DNA of 64,000 bases from positions 124,001 through 188,000 of the forward strand of contig VIIQ02000779.1 of the NCBI GenBank assembly GCA_007449985.2. The letters are read 5' to 3'. Within the stretch, counting starts at the first letter, position 1. Each line of letters begins with the position of its first letter. The position numbers and the translations under genes were made by a program. Positions 21,435 to 32,433 of the stretch are shown here, one piece after another. The notes beneath the pieces are model-generated. The model had not been told where the DNA came from and searched no databases. It saw nothing but the letters and a program-made list of their open reading frames with translations. Origin of the DNA: Desmodesmus armatus. Taxonomy: Eukaryota; Chlorophyta; Chlorophyceae; Sphaeropleales; Scenedesmaceae.

Positions 21435-22759
21435 ACATTGAGGTCGGGTGTCTCAGCGTGTGCGCACCAGCACTGAGTCCAACCTGTGTGCGAGAGAGGG
21501 CTTTGAGGAGAGTGGTGAGGGTGCTGTGTTGCTACCAGCAGTGACGCTGTCTTGCAGTGCAGCTGTGGATTGATGTGACATGGTTGTTCCGGTGTGTACT
21601 TGGCGAGGGTGTGCTCCTTGAGGGGTGCGCAGTCATGGCCGATTGTGCATGCAGTGCAGCCTTGTGTAAGTTGGGTTTTGACTCCAGAGTCAGTTGCAAG
21701 GGGCGGCAGGCTGGGTGTGGGATTGCATTGCAGAGTCATGAGCAGAAAGGCCGACTTATGAGGCGGCACGCAGTGTGCCTTACTTGTGCAAAACGCCAGG
21801 ACCATGTCTATTGTCACCGCTAGACTGTATGTAAAGCCCAAAATCCAAGGGATGACAAGCAAGGCCTCTAAATCCTTAAGTGTTTTGCGACATGCTACAC
21901 TGCCTCAGCCTTGTGGCAACCAAGAGGACTGTTTATTTTCCCAGCAATGTTACTGCCATGCGCGAGTTGCAATTGCTAGGCCCTAGCTGTCGGACAGTGG
22001 AGTCTACACAGCTGGCACGATCACGATGGTGCAACCAATTGCCCTGGTGCAGTCAATTGCCCTGGTGCAGCAGCGCACCCAGCACCCAAGGGTGCAGACG
22101 CTTGCCTCCACCCCCTGTCGACTTGGTGCTGACTGTGCCTTGCAGGTAGCTGAAGCCTGCACTGGATAGATAGGGTATCCATCACACTGACCACAGGAGA
22201 CGCTGACCGTGCTGTTGTCAGGCAGCACCACCTGCAGCAGGTCCCGGCACCCACTCCTCGTCCAATCCATTCTTCTCATTCCTGAATGCTACCATCTTAT
22301 CATCCATTGATATGGATCCAAGTTGAAGACGCTCAGCCTGCCAAAGGCCCTCCGGTTCGCATCCAGGGCAGCTCCTCTGCCAAACCTGTCGTTTATAAAC
22401 ATTCATATTGTCACTATTTTTACCAATGTGAAGGTGTATGCCTGTGGGGTCGAACCCGCAACAGGAACAAGGTCGCCACCTGCAGATCACAACTCCTGAA
22501 TGCAAGAAACGCCTCCGCTGGTTGTGCCGAATTTATACTGATGCATACTATCATCGACGTCTTGAACATCTGTGTGCATCCATTTTGATGCACATTGCGG
22601 TTTGTCGTCACGTCCAATAAAAAATGTTGGCGCGACGAAGGCGCCAAGGTTGCCGGCCCCGGCCACTCCACCCTCTCTACCGTTCACTCCCTATTGGCGT
22701 GATTCAGAACAACTGCTTGCACTGATCGCTCTCAAACAATCTTTGCAGCCTCCACCAGG

Positions 22760-24246
22760 ATGAGGTCCGCGCAGGCGAAGTTCTGTTTGTTGCTGCTTGT
22801 TGGAGCCCTCGCAAACTCAGCATACGCTGCAGAAAAGACTACATCGTCGTCCAGCGTCGGCCAGGACGTCGTCATCGACAAGCCTGCAGCAGCAGCAACC
22901 CCCCTGCTACGCGGCAGAGGTCTGGGCAGGCGGGCAGGTCCTTCACTGAGGGCGATTGATGACCCCACCCTGCTGCCAGAGTGCATTCCTGCAAATGGTG
23001 TGATCTGCTCAGACAGGGACTACACAGGCATTCTGGATGCCAACCCAGCAGTGCCTGACCTCTCTACAGAAAAGAACTACGCCTTTGCTGGCTTCGAGCC
23101 CAGCCTGGAGGTGTCTGCTGGGGACAAGACCAAGGTACAGCAGCAACATGCACTGTATGTCTTCCGCATGTGATGCAGACTGGGTTGCAGTACATTTTTT
23201 TTGTCAAGCGCATACAGCTGTGTCGCTGCCAGCCTCTCCACAATAAGCAGTAGTATGCTGGGACTGGCCCCAAGTTGGCTGCATGCCAGCCAGAGCTAGG
23301 ATCAGCATACCTGTGGCGTGCTGTCAGTGATGAGCTTTGACTGAGCATTTGTGAGACATGATACTCACACCCATCCCTTGGTCTCAACCACACATCACTT
23401 GCAAGTTTCCGGACTGATGATTGAACGCATGTACTTGCAGTGGGTCATCTGTTCACACCCGCGCACTTCCACAAAAGGGTAGCACATGTACCAGCCATTT
23501 CCCTACCCTTGTGCCCTTGACACACACTTTGTGTGACCTCAATTGTGTGCGCACATCCCTTTCTTGTCAACACCCAGATCGGCCTGGTAGACGGCGCCTT
23601 CGAGTCCAACCTCCAGGGCGTGGTCAAGGGAGAGGTGAAGACAACAGCAGCAGATGAGGTGGTCACAGCTGCCAGCGAGACCACCACTACTGCCCTTGGC
23701 ACCGAGCTGTCTGTGCGCCCTGATCTGCTGCTGCCATCTAAGCTGGCCCTCACACTCGGCACGACTGATTCAGGTAACAGTCAGCGGCTGTAGTGCCGTG
23801 TACAGCGTATTCTGTCCTCAAGAGATTGTAGTAAGCCAAAACTGTCACAGTCCATCCATCAGGGTATACGGCAGCGAGACCACAAACACTGCCTACGGCA
23901 CCAAGCTGTCACAGTGTGCGACAGCCTGGCGGGTAATGCTGGACATGGCTGTGTGTAGATCAGTCAGACAAACCAGCCCTTCATGTTTGGTGGCGGCCAC
24001 CTAGCTGCATACATTCTCAGTCACTGAAACAAAGAAAAAACCCGATACACCCCCTTTGTATCGTAACGTCATTGTGTCGTTCTCACACTGATCGTCACAA
24101 CATGTGTGCACCTTTGCTGCCTGATTGCTGCAGAGAACGTGCTGGAGTGGCGCACCAACAGGCCCAACTTCTGGTATGTGATCGGGCAGAACTTTGGCTT
24201 CCCCGTTGGGCTTGAGACTGTCGCGGACGAGGTGGCCGGCAAGTAG
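22760..24246 (+). CDS. small predicted secreted protein, family unknown (3 exons)
   Basis: Exons 22760-23134, 23578-23773 and 24134-24246 join in frame (phases 0 and 1) with standard GT-AG sites to give 227 residues. The N-terminus MRSAQAKFCLLLLVGALANS looks like a signal peptide with a hydrophobic core and a probable cleavage after AYA. The mature part has an RGRGLGRRAG basic stretch, a two-cysteine segment (ECIPANGVIC), a Thr/Ala/Val-rich middle and an aromatic C-terminus (EWRTNRPNFWYVIGQNFGF). No domain was recognised, so no function is assigned. An outer-membrane or lumenal role cannot be excluded. Intron 2 contains an echo of exon 2. Confidence 0.75.
23866..23925 (+). repeat. echo of exon 2 of the secreted-protein gene
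   Basis: The segment ggcagcgagaccacaaacac through ggcaccaagctgtc repeats exon 2 positions 23668-23735, about 195 bp downstream inside intron 2. The echo pattern is therefore not confined to the E1 gene. Confidence 0.8.
24024..24078 (+). repeat. short dispersed intronic element, copy B
   Basis: It has the same gaaa-rich start and cgatacaccccctttgtatc hairpin as copy A. It lies in intron 2 of the secreted-protein gene. Confidence 0.75.
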
Positions 24247-25174
24247 GCGTGTACATGTGCATTTCATCAATTGATGCGGCAGGCTGAATGCTGGGGCCCG
24301 GCAGGCTGGTGTGCGGACGCAGGGCTACTGCCGGCCTTAGCCGGCAGGCCTGAGCTGACGTGTATCTGCCAGCTTGGGGAGCAGACGTCGGGTAGTAGGT
24401 TGCAGTAGGTTGCACACAATCAGGCTCGTTCGTGATACCTGTAGTCACAGCCGCTGGTGCTTGAGGGATCGGCTTATTCAGCAGGCTGATTGTGTGTCAG
24501 CTTTGACAGTCTGCAGCCTGTCAGCACGACCATGCGCTCACCTGGACTTGCATGCGCCACCATGAGTGTTGCGCTGACACCCAAAGCGCTTTGCTGAACT
24601 TGTGGCCTGCTGGCAAGCAAGCTCATTTGGCAGCTTGTGTGCTGCTGGAGACGTGGTTGTACTGTCTCACTGGTCATGTTTGAGAGGCTTGGATGTGGTG
24701 ATCTTGCTGGTGATGTGAGAGCTCTGTGATTTCTGGCAGTGGACGCTGTGTAATTTGTAGGGTAGCGACAAACGTGCACCTCTCTCATGCTGGATTGTCA
24801 CAGTGATTTGGAATAACATTCATTCTATTGATCAATATGCATGTTGCGTGCAGTCACAAAGGCCAAACCCCAAGCAGCCCCGTCAACATGCAGTGGGCCA
24901 GTCTGTTCAAGGAACAGCGGGCCAGTTGATGCCATCTGCTTCATCCTTGCCCGCAACACGACTTGATGAATCAATCAAACGGCTGTTACCATTACATGCG
25001 CCATCTCAGGTTGATATCGGCCCTGAATCAGAGGGGGCCAGTACAGGGCAGTTGATGACAGCAAGTCACACACTTGTCGTGATTGAAATCCATCATTATC
25101 ACCTGTAACCACCATCCTTAACAACTTGGCAGTGCTGAAACGCCAAACGAGACTCAAATGCAACATTCAGATCC
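24247..25174. other. intergenic stretch
   Basis: No gene is firmly supported. A frame at about 24855-25010 (SLPATRLDESIKRLLPLHAP) looks protein-like and could be an upstream exon of the following PHD-finger gene, but I could not find a consistent splice phase. Confidence 0.4.
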
Positions 25175-28100
25175 ATGCTGAAGAATCTCAAGAACAGTGG
25201 ACTGGGCGGTTGCACCAATTCTCTCGGACCTGAAAATACGCCGAGCTACAACGGAGTTTTATCAGAGCTGCTGCGGGGCTTGCACCTCCAATTGGATGGG
25301 ATAGCAGAGCAGTATGATGCCACCCAGGTGTGCTGTGCTGCCGCAAGGTGGAGGTGTCCTGTCTTGGATGACTCGTATGCCAACTCACAGGTTCTGTTTG
25401 GTACTATAAAACCTCCTCTGTGTGTTGGGGGCCCTTGCAGATAAAGGCCTCCGTCACGGCAACCTGTGGGTTGAGTGTGGTGGTGCACAGTCGCATCAGC
25501 CAGGCTGGGCCAGCAGCAGTAGCTGATGACCAAGAGGAGTGGCAGCTGTGGGTTGTCGTGGAGCGAGGATCACCGGCTGACTGGAGCAAGCTGCTCAGCA
25601 CCCCTCTGGTATGTGCGATGCACTGATACAGCAAGATGCAGCCAGTGCTGAGAGCCTTCAAGGCTTGCATCATTGGACAGCAAGCAGCTAGTGACAGGGG
25701 TGGGGGGCTGCTTCCAGGAAAGGACCTCTCCTATGTCACTTTGTTATATGTTTGCGCCCATGTTTTGCAGTTGTGACATGCGCAGCACCATGCTGCCGCT
25801 TGTGCATCGTGTCTACATGCAACAGCATTCCGCTGCGTCAGCACACTGCCTATGTCACATGATTGACCTGATACATCCATTGACACATGCCAACCGTGCT
25901 GACACTCCTTGACCTGCAGGTGGCACTGCCTGCCAGGCAGAGGAAGGACCCTCCTGCAGGGCAAGTCTTTCTTATCCAGCGCGCAGCAGCAGCCACCCTC
26001 CTGCACCTGGCGAGCCACATCCTGCAGGTAAATACTGTTGGTGTTGCATGGCGCAGGAGGCACAGGCACCTGTGACTGCCACATGGTGCAGGCACTAGTA
26101 ACACCCTCAATCTGCTCGTGGGAGAGGGTAGTCCGGCACCATGATGACGTCTTTCCAGGCATGGCACACATCTTTGAACACATGCACACGCAAGACCCAC
26201 GTGTGCTGCTTCTTTTTGTGATTTCCTGCAGCATGAGTCCAAGCTGCAGGAGCTTGACCTGCAGGGCACCACAGCAGCAGCCGCAGACCAGCAGGAGCTG
26301 AAAGCCCAGCTGCTAGAAACCTGCGGCACTGCGCCCTACTCCCACGTAGTCTGGAACCTGTGCAACCCCCACCGGCCCTCAGCACAGCACCTGCGCCAGC
26401 ACGCAGGACAGCTCACCCCAGACGCGCTGTGGTCGCTGGTGGCAGCACCGCCCTTTGGCCAGCACACCCCTGTGGTGTCTGTCAAACAGTGGGCCACAGA
26501 GGTGTGCAGCCTAGTGGCGCTCCTGCACCAGCTAGAGCTGCTAGCGTTAGCTGACGGCCGCAAGACGCATGTGCTGAACGCAGTGCATGCCCTCCTACAG
26601 CTTGCCAGCGTCCCGCCTGCACAGCTGCCAGCACAGCCGGCGCAGCAGCCTGCAGTCACCAAGCAGCAGCGGAGCACAGCAAAGGCTTGGCTGCGCAGCC
26701 ATGGGGTGCAGATGGAGCACCTGCTGACTGCAGCCAGCTCGAAAGACATCCCTACCAGCATCCGCATCTGCTGCATGTGCGGGTTCAACACAAACGCAAA
26801 GCTCAAGCCACTCATCAGCTGCCGCAACTGTGTGCACGAGTACCACGTCAAGTGCGCATTAGAGCGGGGCCCGCACAGTTTGCTAGCACCAGACCGGCAG
26901 CTGCTGCAGGCAGGGGCAGACGGGAAAGGGCTGTGCCTGGGCTGTCAGGGCTTTCCCCTGGTTGAGCAGGCTTGGCAGCTGGTGCCAGAGCGAGTTCAGC
27001 AGCCGGGTGCTCCCAAAGCAGCAGCAGCAGCTGCTGCGGCGGCGGGCCCGTCAGCAGCAGCGGCTGCTGCTAGGCAGCCTGCTCGTGGCCCTGCGCGCAA
27101 AGCAGCAGCAGCGGAGCCAATGGCGCAGGCGAAAGGACAGCGGCGGCGGAGGCAGCAGCAGCAGCAGCACCAGGCAGCGAAGGAGCCGGACAGTGAGGAC
27201 GCTGACGCCCTTGCTGCTGCAGCGGCTGCGGTAGCACGGCGGCTGGCTGCGGCAGATCGCGCAGCGCCACCAGCGGCTGCAGGACATGCAGCACAGGGTC
27301 GGCCTGTTCAGCGCAGCCAGGATCGTCCTGGGGCGGACGGCAAGCACGTACAGCAGCGCCAGCAGCAGCAGTCACCTCCAGCCCCCCGCGCTGCTGCTGC
27401 TGCTGCTGATGGGGCTGAGGGTGGGGATGGGGGTGCCTCTGCAGACGAGGGCATGGAGGTTGATGCGGCAGTGGGCGATGATGGAAGCCAAGGGTCACTT
27501 GACATCAACGAGGAGTTGCTGCAGGGCATGGAATTGCAGGACATTCAACAGTTTTGGAGTATGGTGAAGGGGTGGGCCCGCAGCAGCACCGTGGCACTCC
27601 ACAGCCCAGCGGCAGCCACAGAGTCACTGACGGCGCCAGCAGCAGTGACGCTCGCAGCAGCGACAGCGGCAGCAGTGCCAGTGCCAGCGATGGTGATGCC
27701 AGCAGCAGCAGTAGCAGTGGCGCTGAGGAAAGCAGCGATGTCACCAGCAGTGGGGATGGCGACGGTGGTGGCGACAGCAGTGCTGATGATGGCGGCGGCA
27801 ACAGCAGCGACGGTGGCAACGTTGCTGGTGCTGCCAGCCCGGAAGTAGGCAGCAGCAATGGCAGTGGCAGTGGCGAACCCGGCAGCAGCAGCAGCGGTGG
27901 CAGCGGCGGCACTGCCAGTGGGGGCAGTGATCCTGACGGGGGTGGCGATGTGTACAGCAGCAGCAGTCCCAGCGAGGCTGGCAGCGAGGACCCGCAGGAA
28001 CAGTCCCCTGACCAGGAGCTACCGCAGAAGGCTCCTGGCCAGCAGCAGCAGCAGCAGCTGCAAGAGTTGCGACAGGAGCTGCACGTGCTGGTGTCGCAAA

Positions 28101-31100
28101 GTGCAGACCATGCTGCCGAGGCTGTGGCTGCTGCAATCATGGCAACTGCAGCACCCCAGCCTTCCCAGTGGCAACAGCAGCACCTGCACCACCAGCAGCA
28201 CCAGCAGCAGCAGGAGGTGCGACCGGTGGCAGGGCGCCGCGCAGGGCTGCAGCAGCAGCAGCAGCCCTAGCCATAGCAGACGATGCTGCAGGCTTTTTCA
28301 GGATTACACCCTCCCCTCAAGCTGCACGCAAACGTGGTGGAGCAGCATCCCCCAGCAGCAAGGCAGGGGCCCCAAAAGCAGCGGCAGCAGCTGCAGCAAA
28401 CGGCAGGGTGGCTGCGCCCAGAGCAGCGGCAGCAGCCGGTAAGGCAGCTGCAGCTGCGTCCAAAGCAGCAGCAGGCAAGGCGGCTGCACCAAAGGCAGCG
28501 GCAGCAGCAGCAGCAGCAGCTGCTGCACCCCGGAAAAGAGGGCGGCCTCCAGCTGCTGCCCAGGCAGAGAGGGCTGCAGAGAAAGCAAGCCGCGCAGCAA
28601 TCGGAGCAGCGGCTGCAGCTGCAGCAGCAAAGGAAGCTGCTGTTGCGGAAACCCCGGGTGCGTCGATTGGCAGTCAGACCTTCAGCATGAATGCAGCAGC
28701 TGAACTGCTCATGTTCATAGCAGGGGACCAGGAAGAGCAGCAGCAGGATGGGGAGGGAGAGGAGGAGGTGCAGGCCATGAACAGCATGCACGCTGCAATC
28801 CCCAAACCTGGGGCTGGCGGCAAAGCATCTGCAGGCAGGGGTGCGGGCGCAGCTGGTGTGGGTGGACGGAGGGCGCAGCGGGGAGGGAATGTGTTGTTCC
28901 CGCCGCCTGGGTCGCAAGCAGCAGCAGCAGGGGGCAGGCAGGCCGTGAAGAGGGGCAGGCAGGCAGCAGCACCAGAACAAGGGGTGGGTATGCTGTCGAA
29001 CGGGCTGGGTGAAGAGGAGTTTGATGAAGCAGCAGCAGCGGCAGCAGCAGAGGCAGCACCTCCTGCAGCCAAACGGCGGCGGGCAGCAGCGGCACAGCAG
29101 CAGGAGCAGGAGCAGGAGCAGGAGTTTGGCTTGCAGGAGGACCAGGACAGCAGCTGGCAGCAGCACAGGCGGGAGAACCCGGGCAGGGCCATGAGCAGGA
29201 CCAGGATGCAGGCGGCGGCGCTGCTGCTGCTGCTGCTGCCGCTGCTGCCGCTGCTGCATCAGACAGGCAACAGCAGCAACGCCACCACAGCGGCAGGTGC
29301 ACCCACTGCGCGCGGATATGATACCGCTGTCTCGGCCGCGTCACAGCTCCCTCCACCAGCAGCAGCAGCTCCAACAGCAGCAGCAGCTCCAATGAGCAGC
29401 TGGCCATCATCCATCGGCCTGAGGTCCTGCAGCGCCTGAAGCGGCTGGCTCTGCTGGTGCTGGACCAACGGACCCACAGCCCCCTGCGCAGCCACCTGCT
29501 CGGTCTGCTGGGACAGCAGGACGCGGCTTCACAGCAGCCGAGCTGCAGCAAGCTGGTGCTGCTACCCTTCTGGCGCTGTTTGCACCAGCGAGTGGACCGC
29601 CAGAGGGTGCGCCGAGAGCTGTTGCGCAGCAGCTGGCAGCGGCAGCAGCGGCTGTGCTGAGTGGCGGGCGAGCAGCGACTGAGGTGTGCCTTGGTGACGC
29701 AGCGATCCCAGTGCCGGCTCCAGCATCAACCCCAGCAGCAGCGGCAGCAGCAGCAGGAGGAGGAGGGCTGTCACGCAGGGTGTCTGTGGGGTCAGCGGGT
29801 GCGCAGCTCTCCCTACAGCAGTGGGACTGGCAGGAGCTGAGTGGGGGTGCTGTGGGCGCCCTGTCGGCAATGCTTGAGGCTCAGGCACAGTGGGACGCGG
29901 CAGTCAGCAGCGGCAGGTGCCCTGCAAGAGCAGCGCAGCAGGACTGCAATTGTGCAGAGCCCTGCCTGCGTGCCTTCAGCGGTGTGTATTACCGCACAGC
30001 GGCAGACCAGCAGCAGGAGGGGGATGCTCAGCAGCTTGGCAGGGCTGGGGATGGTGCAGGCGCGATACTGCCAGCCAATGCAGCCTTCAGGGCAGATGCA
30101 GATGCAGGTGGTGATGAAAGTGGGGCGCAGGGGACTGCGTCTCTGCTGCTACTGAGGCAGGAAGTGGTGCTGCAGCTGCTGGGGGTTGCACGAGAGCTGC
30201 TGCGGCAGCTGCATTTAGTGTGCGCTAGCCCTGACGCTGCCGCTGATGGTCTAGCTGGTGGCACTGACAAGCCAACTGCTGTGGCTGCTGCTGCTGCAGC
30301 AGGCAGCAGTAACCCCAGCACAGCAGCACCCTCCTGCAGCTTCAGCAGCTTGGTGAATCAGCTGGTGTTCTACGCAGCATCCACAGTCGCAGGCACAGGC
30401 AGAGCTGGCAGCAATGCCGAGAACCTTGAAGGCTGCAAGCAGGTGCTGCAGGCATGCCGGGACCTGTTGGGTTTGTGCAGCTCTCTTGGAGCCGCGCAGC
30501 TGCTGTTGCGGACCGATTTTGGGCAGCTGCAGAAGCAGCTGCTGCTGTTTGACGGCCGGGGCTGGGCTGCTGCTGCGGCAGTCCTGCAGGGCTGCCATGC
30601 TTTCTTCAGCAGCTGCTGCGCAAAGCCTGATGGGCAGCCAGGGGGCCAGGAGGGGGGTGCTGCTGCATGGCTGGACCTCCAGCAGCTGCCGCCTGACATA
30701 ATTGAGCAGCTGCTGGCGGTCCTGGGTGCTGCAGGGCAGCTATCAGCGCGGGTACAGCAGCAGCAGCAATGGCGGGGTGAGGATGGCGCGGGTGCTGCAT
30801 CGCAGGAGCGGGAGGCGGGGGTGCAGCAGCTACTGCCGGCCCTGCATCAGCTGTTGCAGGATGTCCTTAGGCGCCTGGCAGCAGCAGGACGGCAGCAGCA
30901 GCAGGGGGCGGATCAACAGCAGCAGCAGCAGCACGTATTGGATCAGCAGCAGCAGGGGCTTGATCAGTTTGCGCAAGAAGCGCTGCGCATGGCCAAAGCA
31001 GTGCTGGGGGTGCTGTTGTGAGCAGCGAGCGGCTGAGCGCCTTTGTGTGTGAGCTGCAGCTGGAGGTTGGCAAGGGCGTCGTTGACAGCACGCTGCAGGT

Positions 31101-31236
31101 TCTGAGGAACATAGAGCCGGAGGAATTGGCTGCTGGGCGCTTCCAGACTGCGACTATGGCACTAGAGTGGTGGGCTGAGGACTGTGAGAGTGCTGTGCGG
31201 CGGGAAGGCATGTGTGGTGACTGTCATGATGCCTGA
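25175..31236 (+). CDS. large PHD-finger, AT-hook protein, Ala/Gln/Ser-rich
   Basis: Exons 25175-25327, 25441-25608 and 25920-26027, and a long exon from 26232, join in phase 0. In the long exon a C4HC3 PHD-type finger at 26764-26945 (CCMCGF..., SCRNCVHEYHVKC, GLCLGCQG) should bind zinc and perhaps histone tails. It is followed by Ala/Gln runs, an acidic Ser-rich region (27.6-28.0 kb), an AT-hook-like PRKRGRPP (28.53 kb), a KRRR basic patch, and a leucine-rich C-terminal part (30.1-31.2 kb). The open frame moves by -1 five times (near 27.55, 28.2, 29.35, 29.6 and 31.02 kb). Each side is open over hundreds of bases, so this is one gene with missing bases or a decaying gene. The true start may lie upstream. 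A plant-type SCC2 cohesin loader, which also carries a PHD finger, is a loose alternative that I cannot confirm. Confidence 0.6.
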
Positions 31237-32433
31237 CGGTGCAGTTGTTGTCGAACGCCCAGCCTTTTGCATGCGCGTTTCAGTTAGCTGCACCCAAGCT
31301 GTGTGTATGTTGTGGTCTGGTTGCGCTGCTGCGCATGCATATGCTTCACAAACTGCAGCATATGGCACGCACGTTGGTCCAGCTTGCGCATTGACACATG
31401 GTGGCATCAATCTCTCCGTGGTGTGTGAGGAAGTAGCATGTGAAACGCAAAAGTGCGCTTCTGTACCATGTATGGCGGCAGCGTCTGTCAGAATGTGCAG
31501 CAGCAGCGGCATTGAAGAGCCACTGCATTGGGACACTGGTTCGTGCTGATGTTTCTGGTGATTTCACAAAGCATGGTACCTGTGCACAAAGCAGTGCCGA
31601 CCACACCTTGAAGCAGTGCTGTTGTTGGGCGCCATTGCCACCAGGCGCAGGGCGTGTGTGTAATAGGGGGTCAGTGCACCTTTTGCCAGGCTGTAGAATG
31701 GCCCTGGCCACGCCTGTTCGTGGCTGTCCCGGCAGCAGGGCACGTACATCCAGCATGTGGCGGTTGGTGCTGTCACTGCATGCACGAAACAGCCTCGGTT
31801 GTGTTGTAAGCGAGACCGCCAATTGCTTGCAACCGCTGACGGGCTTGGCGCTTTGGCGGGGCCAGCCGAACACATCACCGGCTCATCCAGGCACTTGGTG
31901 CCACCAAGATGCTTTATCCGGGCTTCTTCGCATATTTGGCTGTGTGCCATTGCCTGTTCGTCTCCTGCCCACGCCTGCTTACGAACACGTTAGGGTTGAG
32001 GAGGGGTGACCCAGGCGAAAGACATTTGCGCGAGAGCATTGCCGGTCATTCGTATACCATGACGAACCTTTGTAGACGTTTTCAACAGCCTGACTGCTAC
32101 GACGACGTCGTCACTTTTGCTGCTGCGGCGGAGAGCGACCACCACCGTTCATATCAGCTTCACATTCAGGTAAGACGGCCATTCTGAATCCGTTCCTGCG
32201 GGTCTGAGGTGTGCCGAGCGTCTGCGAAGCGATGCGCAAATCCACCGTTCATTTTTCTGCTGCTGTCTTGATGGCCCTGCCTGCTGCATGCTGCACCATG
32301 CCCCAATGCGGTCGAATGCTTTTGTATTTGTATTCTGTATCTGTAGGAAGGCCAAGCAGCACGACCCAGCACAGCATTGCAAAATTGATCTGAGAGCAGC
32401 GCTACCTACTGGGCAGGTCTCAAAAACAGCTGC
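31237..32433. other. 3' UTR, intergenic stretch and 5' leader
   Basis: TGTAA occurs at 31659. A possible non-coding or coding 5' exon of the next gene ends at the donor cattcag|gtaagacgg (32169). It contains ATG 32059, but its phase relation to exon 32434 is unproven. Confidence 0.4.

Larger units (their letters stand above)
21353..22759. other. E1 3' UTR and intergenic stretch
   Basis: No gene is supported. The stretch caattgccctggtgcag is repeated in tandem near 22037-22071. The right end should contain the 5' UTR and promoter of the next gene. Confidence 0.5.

Noticed and set aside
27505..29551. Long minus-strand frames opposite the PHD-finger gene
   Set aside because: They are mirror frames of GCA/CAG repeats (poly-Leu, poly-Cys, poly-Ala) with no independent features.
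25175..31236. Firm naming of the PHD-finger gene as cohesin loader SCC2
   Set aside because: Only the presence of a PHD finger is shared. No HEAT-repeat signature could be recognised by eye.
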